64,000 bases of DNA, from contig NC_014550.1 in assembly GCF_000197735.1 (NCBI RefSeq), positions 3,162,001 through 3,226,000 on the forward strand, written 5' to 3'. Shown here one piece after another: positions 51,345 through 60,767 of this stretch. The stretch's first letter is position 1. The number at the start of each line of letters is the position of its first letter. Source of the DNA: Glutamicibacter arilaitensis Re117 (GTDB taxonomy: Bacteria > Actinomycetota > Actinomycetes > Actinomycetales > Micrococcaceae). Both the position numbers and the translations under genes were made by a program. The notes under the pieces were generated by a model. The model worked only from the letters and a program-made list of their open reading frames with translations, had not been told where the DNA came from and did no database searches.

Positions 51345-52760
51345 ATGAGTATGGCTGAGATTGCGCGCACTTCCCTTGCTAATGAACCACTGGCTTTGAC
51401 TGCCCTTGACGGACGCTACCGCAGCGCCGTGGCACCGCTGGTTGACTACCTTTCCGAAGCGGCTTTGAACCGCGATCGCGTTCACGTTGAAGTTGAATGG
51501 CTGATCCACTTGACCGACAACTCCGTACTTCCAGGCACTTCCCCGCTGACTGCGGAACAGAAGACCGCCCTGCGCAAGATCGTTACCGATTTCGATGCAG
51601 ATTCCGTCAAGGAACTGGCCGAGATCGAAGCGGTCACCGTGCACGATGTGAAGGCAGTGGAGTACTACATCGCCAACCGCTTGGAAGCGATCGGCATTGG
51701 AAACCTCAAGCCGCTGGTGCACTTCGGCTGCACCTCCGAAGACATCAACAACCTCTCCTACGCTCTGGGCGTCCAGGGTGGCGTACAGCAGGTATGGCTG
51801 CCAGCCGCCCGCGATCTGGTGGCCCAGCTGACCAAGATGGCCGAGGATTCCCGTGAAGTGCCGATGCTCTCGCGCACCCACGGCCAGCCAGCTACCCCAA
51901 CCACCTTGGGCAAGGAACTGGCAGTACTGGCCTGGCGCCTGACCCGCCAGCTGGACCGCATCGAGAAGACCGAGTACCTGGGCAAGATCAACGGTGCAAC
52001 CGGCACCTACGCAGCCCATTACGCTTCGGTTCCAAACGCCGACTGGCAGCAGATCTCGCAGGGCTTCGTCGAGCACCTGGGCCTGACCTGGAACCCGCTG
52101 ACCACCCAGATCGAATCCCACGACTGGCAGGCAGAGGTCTACGCAGACATCGCACGCTTCAACAGCATCCTGCACAATCTGTGCACCGATGTCTGGAGCT
52201 ACATCTCCATCGGCTACTTCGCTCAGATCCCAGTCGCTGGCGCCACCGGCTCCTCGACCATGCCGCACAAGGTCAACCCAATCCGCTTCGAGAACGCCGA
52301 AGCCAACTTGGAGATCTCCAACGGCCTGCTCAACACCTTGGGTTCCACCCTGGTGACCAGCCGCTGGCAGCGCGATTTGACCGACTCCTCCTCGCAGCGC
52401 AACATCGGTACCGCTATCGGCCACTCGGTCCTGGCGATCTCCAACGTCGCCAAGGGCCTGGATCGTTTGTCCGTCGCCGAAGCTGTGCTGGCTGAGGATC
52501 TGGACCATAACTGGGAAGTTCTCGCCGAGGCCATCCAGATGGTCATGCGCGCCGAGGCTATCGCCGGCGTTGAAGGCATGGACAACCCATACGAGCGCTT
52601 GAAGGACCTGACCCGCGGACACCGCGTGGATGCAGCCCGCTTGAAGGAATTCGTCGGCGAGCTGGGCCTGTCTGCTGAAGCAGAAACCCGCCTGCAGTCC
52701 CTGACCCCGGGCACCTACAACGGCATCGCTTCGCAGCTGGTCGACCACCTGAAGAAATAA
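51345..52760 (+). CDS. purB: Adenylosuccinate lyase
   Basis: A 471-residue purine-biosynthesis enzyme of the E. coli-type branch. LTALDGRYRSAVAPLVDYLSE, then PLVHFGCTSEDINNLSYAL, SRTHGQPATPTTLGKELAV and the signature GSSTMPHKVNPIRFEN with the catalytic serine. It cleaves adenylosuccinate to AMP and SAICAR to AICAR. The ATG at 51345 follows GGATGGAAG. Another M lies two codons in. Divergent from the WXG-like gene. Confidence 0.92.
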   Translation: MSMAEIARTSLANEPLALTALDGRYRSAVAPLVDYLSEAALNRDRVHVEVEWLIHLTDNSVLPGTSPLTAEQKTALRKIVTDFDADSVKELAEIEAVTVHDVKAVEYYIANRLEAIGIGNLKPLVHFGCTSEDINNLSYALGVQGGVQQVWLPAARDLVAQLTKMAEDSREVPMLSRTHGQPATPTTLGKELAVLAWRLTRQLDRIEKTEYLGKINGATGTYAAHYASVPNADWQQISQGFVEHLGLTWNPLTTQIESHDWQAEVYADIARFNSILHNLCTDVWSYISIGYFAQIPVAGATGSSTMPHKVNPIRFENAEANLEISNGLLNTLGSTLVTSRWQRDLTDSSSQRNIGTAIGHSVLAISNVAKGLDRLSVAEAVLAEDLDHNWEVLAEAIQMVMRAEAIAGVEGMDNPYERLKDLTRGHRVDAARLKEFVGELGLSAEAETRLQSLTPGTYNGIASQLVDHLKK

Positions 52761-52771
52761 CCCAAAATATC

Positions 52772-52822
52772 AGCCTGTGGCCCGTTTGACCCTTCGTGGT
52801 TCAATGCGGGCCACAGGCTTTT
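52772..52822 (+). terminator. Terminator after purB
   Basis: AGCCTGTGGCCCG pairs perfectly with CGGGCCACAGGCT across a 22-base loop, followed by TTTT. Confidence 0.75.
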
Positions 52823-52898
52823 GAACAGCCCTCCACCAAGCACCCAGATCAAAAACTCGGGCGTAAATTTCCAGTTGCGCGGGCGGCGCGAATGTAAA

Positions 52899-52931
52899 AA
52901 GCCGGCAGCAACACGTAGTTGCTGCCGGCTT
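52899..52931 (-). terminator. Terminator after the Gly/Gln-rich protein gene
   Basis: A 14-base stem, AAGCCGGCAGCAAC against its complement, with a 5-base loop. On the minus strand it is followed by a run of T. Confidence 0.75.
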
Positions 52932-52944
52932 GATATCAGTGAAT

Positions 52945-53709
52945 CTAGAACTCGAAGTCGCCGAAGTCCCCGCCGCCACCGCCACCGAGGAAGTCCCCGA
53001 AAGCTCCGCCTGCCTGGTCTCCGAATCCTTCGCCAGCTGCGGAAATCTGCTCTCCGGCACCGGCTACGGTATCGCCCAGGCCATCGGCCATGGAGCCGAA
53101 CTCTTCGCCGATGCCGGCGAACCCATCAAGCAGCGGTCCGGCAATGGCGGTACCGATGAACGCACCGGCCACACCGCCAAGCAGGCCAACTCCCAAGCCG
53201 CCAGCCGCGCCAGCAGCCATCCCCATGCCACGGCGTCCGCCGCCGGAGCCCAGCAGCTTGTCCATGAATCCAGGACGGGACATCTCCGCACGGGTCGCCG
53301 AACGAGCCAGGTCCCTTGGATCCTGGGTCATCGGACGCTCGGCCGGAGGCAACTGCTCGGAAAGCTCGCGATGCAGCAGTTCGCGTTGCTGCGGGGTCAG
53401 CCGGGCGAAGGCCTCAGCGTGGGCACGTTCCATATCCTGCGGCGGAGCGGTACGCAGCATATAGCGGTACTTCTCAATTGCTGCTTGGTCCTCGCGCGAG
53501 ACACCCGAAGCCTGCGCATTGCCATAGCCGCGGTCACCGTAGTTCTGCTGCTGCGGCTGCTGGTATCCGCCGGGGTTCTGCTGGTAGCCTCGCTGGGAGT
53601 TTCCGTATCCGCGCTGGTTGCTATTGGAGCTGCGCTGATTGAGCTGTTCGCGGACGTACTCGCCGGCCATTTGCTTGCCCTTGCGCAGTAATTTGTCGAA
53701 CATGGACAT
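52945..53709 (-). CDS. Low-complexity Gln/Asn/Tyr-rich then Gly-rich protein
   Basis: A 254-residue protein of unknown function in three parts: residues 1-70 rich in Gln, Asn, Gly and Tyr (RGYQQNPGGYQQPQQQNYGD region); a helical segment at about 70-150 (DQAAIEKYRYMLRTAPPQDMERAHAEAFARL, quoted only in part); and a Gly/Ala-rich hydrophobic region at 165-220 (GGLGVGLLGGVAGAFIGTAIAG), probably membrane-associated, ending in a run of Gly and Asp/Phe. The ATG at 53709 follows AGGAGG. Related proteins are common in this group and have been named inconsistently; no function is assigned. Confidence 0.65.
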   Translation of the reverse strand: MSMFDKLLRKGKQMAGEYVREQLNQRSSNSNQRGYGNSQRGYQQNPGGYQQPQQQNYGDRGYGNAQASGVSREDQAAIEKYRYMLRTAPPQDMERAHAEAFARLTPQQRELLHRELSEQLPPAERPMTQDPRDLARSATRAEMSRPGFMDKLLGSGGGRRGMGMAAGAAGGLGVGLLGGVAGAFIGTAIAGPLLDGFAGIGEEFGSMADGLGDTVAGAGEQISAAGEGFGDQAGGAFGDFLGGGGGGDFGDFEF

Positions 53710-53836
53710 GAAGTTGGCCTCCTAGGCATTGCCGGCGCGATGCACGAAGCATCACTCTCTACCTGCTTAAACTCCCCAGCAGGGCCCCTTGTTCCCCACG
53801 TTAGACTATTCTCATAATTGCCCGGCACCAACGTAG

Positions 53837-54655
53837 CTAAGCGCTGCGCACCGGCTGCTTCACCTTGGCAGTCAGCCGGCCCAGCAGTTCGGCGGCCACG
53901 CTCACGGCAATCACTGCCGGCTGCTTGCCGCGCACTTCTGGAAGCCCAATGGGGCACTGGATGGCGCTAACCTCCTCGGCGCTGAAGCCACTGGCTTCCA
54001 GATTCTTCTGGAAGCGGATCCACTTGGCGCTAGATCCAATCAGCCCGATGGATCCCAAGCCAGGGTGGCGCAGAGCGGCATCGCAGAGGTGGAAATCCTC
54101 AGCATGATCATGGGTCATGATCAGCACATGGGCTCCTGCGGGCAAGCAGCTGAGCACTTGTTCGCCAAGTACCGCCACATTCGGATGGACCCGGGCGACA
54201 CTTGGTTCAAGAGCCGATAATTCTTCCAGAAATTCCGGACGGGAATCGGTCAGGTACAGATCCAAGTCATGGCGGCTGAGAATCCGCGCCAACTCCATGC
54301 CCACATTTCCCACCCCGAAAATCGCCACCGTGGCAGAAACAGGCAGGGGTTCGAGCAGCACCGTAATTTCGCCTCCGCAGCATTGCCGCCCGTATTTGGC
54401 AGGCGCCTTGTCGCTCAGCTTCATGCTGATACTTTCCGGTTCGCTCGCAGCCTGGTCGATCATTTCCCGGGCGCGTTCCATTGTTGCCATTTCCAGGTTG
54501 CCGCCGCCAATGGTTCCAAAAACCTCTTGGCTGGCAATGACCATTTTCGCGCCTGCTTCACGCGGGGCATGGCCCCGTACAGCGGTAATGGTGGCCAGTA
54601 CCGCTGGACGTCGTTCATTGCGCAGTACCGTGACCGCTTCAATCCACGACAGCAT
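53837..54655 (-). CDS. xdhC: XdhC-family molybdenum-cofactor protein
   Basis: A 272-residue XdhC/CoxI-type protein. The N-terminal XdhC/CoxI domain (about residues 10-75) has ATITAVRGHAPREAGAKMVI; the C-terminal Rossmann domain (about 105-260) has VSATVAIFGVGNVGMELAR and VLIMTHDHAEDFHLCDAAL, and GLPEVRGKQPAVIAVSVAAELL. XdhC binds molybdenum cofactor and helps to sulfurate and insert it into xanthine dehydrogenase. It ends two bases after XdhB in the operon and is the last of xdhA-xdhB-xdhC. Confidence 0.85.
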   Translation of the reverse strand: MLSWIEAVTVLRNERRPAVLATITAVRGHAPREAGAKMVIASQEVFGTIGGGNLEMATMERAREMIDQAASEPESISMKLSDKAPAKYGRQCCGGEITVLLEPLPVSATVAIFGVGNVGMELARILSRHDLDLYLTDSRPEFLEELSALEPSVARVHPNVAVLGEQVLSCLPAGAHVLIMTHDHAEDFHLCDAALRHPGLGSIGLIGSSAKWIRFQKNLEASGFSAEEVSAIQCPIGLPEVRGKQPAVIAVSVAAELLGRLTAKVKQPVRSA

Positions 54656-54657
54656 CG

Positions 54658-56991
54658 TCAGGCTCCTTTCCGCACCGATTCAATCGCCCAGAAGACGGCT
54701 TCGGGTGTGGCTGGCGAGGCCAGTTCCACCGGCTGTCCGGCCAGGCCGAACTCTGCCACGGCCTGGCGCAACGCCTCACGCACCGAGAATGCGAGCATCA
54801 GCGGCGGTTCACCTACCGCCTTGGACCCATAAACCGCACCTTCCTCATGTGCTTTTTGAAGCAGCGAAACATTGAATACCTCAGGCATCTCGGAGAAGCT
54901 GGGGATCTTGTAGGTGCTGGCCGCAGCGGTGGCCACTCGGCCGCGTCCCGGACCATCTGAGGTATCCCAGCGCAGGTCTTCGAGGGTCAACCAGCCGGAG
55001 CCCTGCACGAACCCACCCTCGATTTGCCCCAGATCCACCAGTGGCGAAAGCGAATCTCCGACATCATGGACAATATCCACCCGGCGCAGCACGTATGAAC
55101 CGTCGAAGCGGCTGACTTCTACCTCGCTGGCCGCCACCCCGTAGGCGAAGTACTTGAATGGGCTGCCGGTCATGCGCGACAGGTCCCAATGCAGTCCTTC
55201 GGTGCGGTAGTACCCAGCGGCCGAAAGCTGGATGCGCTGGAAGTACGCGGCGTTGACGACTTCCTTCCAGTCCAGTGATTCGCTCTTACCCAAGGCCGTC
55301 ACCTGGCCGTCGCCAAAGCGAACTTCATGGGCTGGGACCCCAAGTTTCCCGGCAGCTACCTGGGCCAAGCGTGCTTGGATCTGCTCACACGCATCTTTGA
55401 CCGCACCACCGTTCAGGTCGCTGCCCGAACTGGCTGCGGTGGCCGAGGTATTGGGAACCTTATCGGTACGCGTCGCGGCGATGCGCACCATCGATAGCGG
55501 GACGCCCAAGGCGGTGGCGGCCACCTGCAGCATCTTGGTGTGCAGGCCCTGGCCCATTTCGGTGCCGCCGTGGTTGACCAGCACCGACCCATCCTTATAG
55601 ACCAGCACCAGGGCGCCGCCCTGGTTGAAGGCAGTGAGGTTGAAGGAGATGCCGAATTTCACCGGGGTCAGCGCAAGCGCCCGTTTGGTGTGCTCATGCG
55701 CGGCATTGAATTCACGGATCTGCGCTTCGCGCTGTGCGATATCTGCGGTGTCCAGTACCTGGCTCCATGCTGCTTCCAGCCGTTCGGGGTGCCTCACCGG
55801 CTGGTAGTACGGGGTGTTTTGGCCTTCGGTGTAGAAGTTGCGGCGGCGCAATTCCCTGGCGTCCAATCCCAGCTGCGGGGCCACCCGGCCCAGGATGTCT
55901 TCCATGACCAGCATGCCCTGCGGACCGCCAAAGCCACGGAACGCGGTTTGGGAGGTTTTATGGCATTTGGCGATGCGCCCCTTGACCCTGATGTTCGGGA
56001 TCCAATAGGAATTATCAATATGGCACATCGCGCGGGTCAGCACCGGTTCGGACAGATCCAGGCTCCACCCGCCGTCAGCTGTCAACTGGGCGTCAAGTCC
56101 CAGGAACCTGCCTTGCTCGTCAAAGCCGATCTTCCAGGTGGCATGGAATCCGTGCCGCTTGCCGGTCATGGTCATGTCCAGGGTGCGGTCCAGCCGCACC
56201 CGCACCGGCCGTCCGGTGAGCACCGCGCCCAGCGCCGCCACGGCGGCATAGCCATGGGGCTGCATTTCCTTGCCGCCGAAGCCTCCTCCCATGCGCAAGA
56301 CCTGCACGGTGACCTCATTGGCGTCGATTCCCAGCACATGCGAGACGATGTCTTGGGTTTCGGTGGGGTGCTGGGTGGAGCAGTGGATCATAATCTGCCC
56401 GTTCTCATCCACCAGGGCCAGTGAGTTCTGGGTTTCCAGGTAGAAGTGCTCTTGCCCGGCGAATTCAAAATCCCCCTCGAAAACATGGGCCGCTTGCGCG
56501 AAGGCGCCTTCTGGATCTCCCTTGGCGATCTCCGGCTGGATGCCGTGAAAGCTGTTGGCTGCCATGGCGTCCTTGATGGTGATCAGGGATTCCAGTGCTT
56601 CATAGTCCACGGTGACCGATTTGGCCCCGGCCTTGGCCGCTTCCAGGCTCTCGCCCAAGACCCAGGCCACCGGTTGCCCGTAGAACATCACTTCATCGAC
56701 CGGGAGCATCGGCTCATCATGCTTGGCTCCCTGGTCATTGACTCCGGGAATGTCTTGGGCGGTGATTACCTTGATGACTCCGGGCGCTGCCAGCGCTGCA
56801 CTGGTTTCAATGCCCAGGATTTTGGCGTGGGCGTGGGTGGACTGCACCGGGTAGGCGTGCAGGACCCCGGACAGTCGCTGGGACAGATCATCGGTGTACA
56901 GTGCGGTGCCGGTAACGTGCCCGTCCGCCGATTCATGGCGGTGCCGCTGGCCGACAACCGATATGCCGGGTCGTTGGGATAGCTGGCTCAT
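54658..56991 (-). CDS. xdhB: Xanthine dehydrogenase molybdopterin-binding subunit
   Basis: A 777-residue large subunit. HVTGTALYTDDL opens it; EDFEFAGQEHFYLETQ, RMGGGFGGKEMQPHGY, FRGFGGPQGMLVMEDIL and the SKAVGEPPLML block with the catalytic Glu all match xanthine dehydrogenase. NHGGTEMGQGLHTK is the molybdopterin loop. It oxidises hypoxanthine and xanthine to urate with electrons passing to the small subunit. The ATG overlaps the XdhA stop by four bases (ATGA). Full length, no lesions seen. Confidence 0.9.
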   Translation of the reverse strand: MSQLSQRPGISVVGQRHRHESADGHVTGTALYTDDLSQRLSGVLHAYPVQSTHAHAKILGIETSAALAAPGVIKVITAQDIPGVNDQGAKHDEPMLPVDEVMFYGQPVAWVLGESLEAAKAGAKSVTVDYEALESLITIKDAMAANSFHGIQPEIAKGDPEGAFAQAAHVFEGDFEFAGQEHFYLETQNSLALVDENGQIMIHCSTQHPTETQDIVSHVLGIDANEVTVQVLRMGGGFGGKEMQPHGYAAVAALGAVLTGRPVRVRLDRTLDMTMTGKRHGFHATWKIGFDEQGRFLGLDAQLTADGGWSLDLSEPVLTRAMCHIDNSYWIPNIRVKGRIAKCHKTSQTAFRGFGGPQGMLVMEDILGRVAPQLGLDARELRRRNFYTEGQNTPYYQPVRHPERLEAAWSQVLDTADIAQREAQIREFNAAHEHTKRALALTPVKFGISFNLTAFNQGGALVLVYKDGSVLVNHGGTEMGQGLHTKMLQVAATALGVPLSMVRIAATRTDKVPNTSATAASSGSDLNGGAVKDACEQIQARLAQVAAGKLGVPAHEVRFGDGQVTALGKSESLDWKEVVNAAYFQRIQLSAAGYYRTEGLHWDLSRMTGSPFKYFAYGVAASEVEVSRFDGSYVLRRVDIVHDVGDSLSPLVDLGQIEGGFVQGSGWLTLEDLRWDTSDGPGRGRVATAAASTYKIPSFSEMPEVFNVSLLQKAHEEGAVYGSKAVGEPPLMLAFSVREALRQAVAEFGLAGQPVELASPATPEAVFWAIESVRKGA

Positions 56992-58493
56992 GAGTTCTGC
57001 TCCCCTTCTTCAGCCGCACAGCGCGAATGCTGCTGGGCATAGAACCGTTCAAGTGAATAGGCCAGCATGGCCTTGCGGTATTCGGCGCTGGCTCGGTGGT
57101 CATCCATGGGTGTTCCTTCTAAGCCCATGGTGTGTGCGGCCGCCCGGATGGTTTCCAGGTTCCAGGGCTTGCCTTCAAGCATTGCTTCGGTGGAAATGGC
57201 GCGCAGCGGGGTGGCGGCTACTCCGCCCAGCCCGATACGGGCCTTGGTGATCAGTCCTCCTTCAGCACGAACTGCATAGCCGATGGCCACCGAAGAGATG
57301 TCGTCGAAGCGCCGTTTGGAGATCTTCTGGAAACTGGTCAGTTCCGAGAGCGGGAGCGGGATACGGATCGCCGTGATCATCTCCCCCGGCTCGCGCACGC
57401 TCTGCCGGTATCCGGTGAAGTAGTCCTCCAGCGCCACCATCCGGTTGCCGCGGATGCTGGAAAGCACCAGTTCGGCTTCCAGCGCCAGCAAGGCAGGCGG
57501 GGTATCGCCAATGGGTGAGCCGGTGCCCAGGTTTCCGCCCATGGTCGCACCGTTGCGGATCAGCCTCGAAGCGAATTGCGGAAAGAGCTTTGAGAGCAGC
57601 GGAACTTTTCCTGCCAGCTGGCGTTCCACCTCGCTCAGGGTGCATCCAGCACCGAGTTCAAGGAACTTTTCGGTCCAGCGGCTCTGGCGCAGTTCTGCCA
57701 ACCGGTCGATGGCCAGCACCGAGCGGGCGCGGGCTCCCTTGATATTGACCTCCACACCCCAGTCGGTGCCGCCGGCCAGCAGCACGGTGTCGGGTTCTTC
57801 CGCAAGGATCTGCAAGGCCTGGTCCAGATCCGTCGGCCTGCGGAAACGGCCCAAATCCCCCGTGGGGGTATCGGCGCGCTGGATGTCGGTAGCTGGTGGT
57901 TCCGGGACCGGCTGAGCTTGCCGGGCTGCCAAGGGGTCTTCGGTTTCCGGTGTGCCCAATGCGTAGGCGGCGTCGCGGATCGGACGGTACCCGGTGCAGC
58001 GGCAGAGATTGCCCGACAGCGCGTGCAGGTCGAATCCATTAGGTCCGCACTGGTGCGCCTCGCCATCGCCCGCGCTGACTGCGGGTTGGCTGGAGCGCTC
58101 GGGGCGGTAGTATTCGGCGGCCATGGAGCACACGAATCCGGGAGTGCAATATCCGCACTGGGATCCGCCGCGGTTGGCCATCTCTTCTTGCACCGGGTGC
58201 ATCGCCGCGACGCTGCCCAGCCCTTCGGAGGTGATGATTTCCTGGCCATCAAGTGCTGCGGCCGGCAGCAGGCAGGCGTTCACTGCCGTCCATCTGCTGC
58301 CTTGCCCGTCACTGCGTGCCACCAGGATGGAGCAGGCGCCGCATTCGCCCTCGGCGCAGCCTTCCTTGCATCCGATCAGTCCCTGCCCGCGCAAGAAATC
58401 CAGCGCGTTGGTATGCGGGGGTCCGTCGATTTCCTTGGCCGTTCCGTTGACGGTAACCAGGCATTTTGTCTCTTGTGTTGCCTCGGCGCTCAT
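56988..58493 (-). CDS. xdhA: Xanthine dehydrogenase Fe-S/FAD subunit
   Basis: A 501-residue small subunit with two [2Fe-2S] domains and an FAD domain. CKEGCAEGECGACSIL (cluster 1), QCGYCTPGFVCSM and NLCRCTGYRPIRD (cluster 2) lie in the first 195 residues; the FAD domain has LLAGGTDWGVEVN and GNLGTGSPIGDTPP. It carries electrons from the molybdenum subunit to NAD. The ATG at 58493 follows AGGAGG with an 11-base spacer; a longer open frame is unlikely. First gene of the xdh operon; a palindrome at 58719-58734 lies upstream. Confidence 0.9.
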   Translation of the reverse strand: MSAEATQETKCLVTVNGTAKEIDGPPHTNALDFLRGQGLIGCKEGCAEGECGACSILVARSDGQGSRWTAVNACLLPAAALDGQEIITSEGLGSVAAMHPVQEEMANRGGSQCGYCTPGFVCSMAAEYYRPERSSQPAVSAGDGEAHQCGPNGFDLHALSGNLCRCTGYRPIRDAAYALGTPETEDPLAARQAQPVPEPPATDIQRADTPTGDLGRFRRPTDLDQALQILAEEPDTVLLAGGTDWGVEVNIKGARARSVLAIDRLAELRQSRWTEKFLELGAGCTLSEVERQLAGKVPLLSKLFPQFASRLIRNGATMGGNLGTGSPIGDTPPALLALEAELVLSSIRGNRMVALEDYFTGYRQSVREPGEMITAIRIPLPLSELTSFQKISKRRFDDISSVAIGYAVRAEGGLITKARIGLGGVAATPLRAISTEAMLEGKPWNLETIRAAAHTMGLEGTPMDDHRASAEYRKAMLAYSLERFYAQQHSRCAAEEGEQNS

Positions 58494-58718
58494 GCCGCTG
58501 ACACCTCCTGCGCCCGGGTATCGCCCGGCGCACCATGAATGAATTGGATGATGGGTGGGAACTGGCGCCCGGCCGGAGATTTCAGGCTCGGCCACGGCAC
58601 CGCCGCATGCTGCGGCGGGTTCAGACTCCGTGCGCGATCTGGCCCTTGGACCAGGCGAGGCATCCGCCCATGATTACCCTCCAGATTTCGGGTCATGCAC
58701 TTTCACTCAACCCAGCAA

Positions 58719-58734
58719 GGTGACCTGGATCACC
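58719..58734. promoter_or_regulatory. Possible operator upstream of xdhA
   Basis: GGTGA-CCTGGA-TCACC, a 5-base inverted repeat with a 6-base centre, about 225 bases before xdhA. It could serve a repressor of purine catabolism. The arms are short and the call is weak. Confidence 0.25.
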
Positions 58735-58765
58735 ATGATGGGTTCTTACTATAGCCCGGATTGCT

Positions 58766-60268
58766 TCAGGCCAGCAGGGCGGTGATGGGGCCTCGGGCGA
58801 AGTACACCAGGAACCCCAGAGCCACGACCCACATCAACGGGTGAATCTTGGAATACCGCCCTGCCGCGCTGTTCACCACCACCCAGGCGATGAACCCGGC
58901 GCCAATGCCATTGGCAATGGAATAGGTCAATGGCATGGTGATCAAGGTGAGGAACGCCGGCATGGCCCTGGAGAACCGCTTGAAGTTGATTTCGCGGATC
59001 TGCGCGCACATCAAGGTGCCCACCAGAACCAGTGCCGCGGCGGCCACCTCAATGGGAACCACAGAGGTCAGCGGCGTGAAGAACATCGACCCCAGGAACA
59101 GCACCCCGGTGATGACCGAGGCAAGTCCGGTGCGCGCGCCTTCGCCAATGCCGGCGGCCGAATCCACATAGACGGTATTCGAGGAGGACGAGCCCATGCC
59201 GCCGGCCACCGCGCCCAGGCCCTCGACGACGAACGCCGCCTTGAGCCGCGGGACCGTTCCGTCCTTATGCGCCAACCCGGCGGTCTTCGCCAGCCCGGTC
59301 ATTGTGCCCATGGCGTCGAAGAAGTTGGTGAACACCAAGGTGAAGACCAGCATGGTGGCTGCCAGTGCCCCGATCCGCGCGAAGGAGCCGAACAGGTCGA
59401 ATTCTCCGGCCAGCGATAAATCAGGCAGCGAGACGATATTGCCCCGCAGTACCGGCATATTCAGGTGCCAGCCATGCGGATTACCCGCCCCGCCCGGCCC
59501 GATCTTGAAGACCAGCTCGGCGATCATCGCCAGCACCGTGGAGATCACGATGCCGATCAGGATCGCGCCTTGCACTCCGCGGGCCACCAGTGCGCCCATG
59601 ATCAGCAGGCCCACCACGAAGATCATGGTGGGGATCGATACGATCGACCCGCCATCGCCGAGCTGCACCGGAGGACCGGCGGCGGTGCGGGTGACGAATC
59701 CGCAGTCCACGAACCCGATGAAGGTGATGAACAGCCCGATGCCCACGGTGATCGCGGCTTTCAGGTCCTTGGGGATGGCCCGGAAGATCGCGGTGCGCAC
59801 CCCGGTCATTCCGAGCAGGACGATCAGCAGTCCGTTGATTACCACCAGTCCCATGGCCTCGGGCCAGGTGACCTCCTGGATGACCGAGACGGCGAGGAAG
59901 GAGTTGATGCCCAGCCCGTCGGCCATGCCGAAGGGCAGGTTGGCGACCAGTCCGAACAGGATGGTCATCAGTCCGGCGGTCAGGCCGGTCATGGCACCGA
60001 CCTGCGCGGCCGGGAGCCAGTTGCCGGCCACATCCACGGGTGCGGCGTCGTCGCTGAATCCTCCGAGGATCAGAGGGTTGAGGATCACGATGTAGGCCAT
60101 CGTGAAGAAGGTGACGACTCCACCGCGCATTTCCCGCGCCAGAGTGGACCCGCGTTCAGTGATGCTGAAGAACGCGTCCAGGATGCCGCCCGGCCCGCCT
60201 GGACGGCGCGGCTTGCTACCTCGCTGCATGCCCTTGGGGCTAGCTGGCAAGCGACTTGTCGTGGTCAT
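58766..60268 (-). CDS. NCS2-family purine permease (AzgA-like)
   Basis: A 500-residue membrane protein of about 12 TM helices from the AzgA-like branch of NCS2. GVVTFFTMAYIVILNP, GMADGLGINSFLAV, FTLVFTNFFDAMGTMTGLAK and GMGSSSSNTVYVDSAAG are the family blocks. This branch carries adenine, guanine and hypoxanthine. The ATG at 60268 overlaps the guaD stop by four bases (ATGA), so uptake is coupled to guanine deaminase. It supplies substrates for the xdh genes downstream. Confidence 0.87.
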   Translation of the reverse strand: MTTTSRLPASPKGMQRGSKPRRPGGPGGILDAFFSITERGSTLAREMRGGVVTFFTMAYIVILNPLILGGFSDDAAPVDVAGNWLPAAQVGAMTGLTAGLMTILFGLVANLPFGMADGLGINSFLAVSVIQEVTWPEAMGLVVINGLLIVLLGMTGVRTAIFRAIPKDLKAAITVGIGLFITFIGFVDCGFVTRTAAGPPVQLGDGGSIVSIPTMIFVVGLLIMGALVARGVQGAILIGIVISTVLAMIAELVFKIGPGGAGNPHGWHLNMPVLRGNIVSLPDLSLAGEFDLFGSFARIGALAATMLVFTLVFTNFFDAMGTMTGLAKTAGLAHKDGTVPRLKAAFVVEGLGAVAGGMGSSSSNTVYVDSAAGIGEGARTGLASVITGVLFLGSMFFTPLTSVVPIEVAAAALVLVGTLMCAQIREINFKRFSRAMPAFLTLITMPLTYSIANGIGAGFIAWVVVNSAAGRYSKIHPLMWVVALGFLVYFARGPITALLA

Positions 60269-60767
60269 GATCCTGGACCTTCTAGTTCGGTCCGGGATTC
60301 TTGGGAATCCCATGCCTTGAACGGCAACAGGTGCTCTCCGCTTTCGGATTGGAAGCAGTTCACCGGCATCAGCGAGCGGTTGGACTTTGATTCGAAGTAT
60401 TCATAGAACACCGCATCATCAAATCCGGCAGCTGCCGCATCATGCCTGTTGGCCGCGAAGAAAACCTTGCCGATACGGGCCCATAATGAGGTGGCCAGGC
60501 ACATCGGGCAGGGTTCGCAACTGCTGTAGAGCACGCAGCCGCTCAAATCAAAGGTCCCCCCAGCGCAGCCGCTGCCGTGCGGATGGCGACCACCTCGGCG
60601 TGCGCCGATGGGTCGTTGTTGGCCGTGACGCGGTTGACTCCTTCGAAGATCTGGCCGTCGGCCGTGACCACCACGGCGCCAAATGTCCCGCCGGCGTTGT
60701 GGACATTTGTGGTGGCAATATCGATGGCCATCGAAAGATAGTCTTGGCCAGTGGTAGTAACGCTCAT
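60265..60767 (-). pseudogene. guaD: Guanine deaminase-type nucleoside deaminase, frameshifted at a G run
   Basis: Full cytidine-deaminase-fold enzyme read across one shift. The first part (from ATG 60767, GAGGAG ribosome site) has NAGGTFGAVVV and the zinc-ligand HAEVVAIR; then GCG CTG GGG GGA CCT TTG A breaks. Shifting at the G6 run (60556-60561 on the plus strand) gives TFDLSGCVLYSSCEPCPMCL with both zinc cysteines, then the GuaD-type tail LLPFKAWDSQ. B. subtilis-type GuaD has LGTFDLSGC here, so either one G is missing or two are extra. As written the enzyme stops after about 75 residues. It is followed by the NCS2 permease in an operon. Homopolymer error must be excluded before calling it dead. 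Confidence 0.8.
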
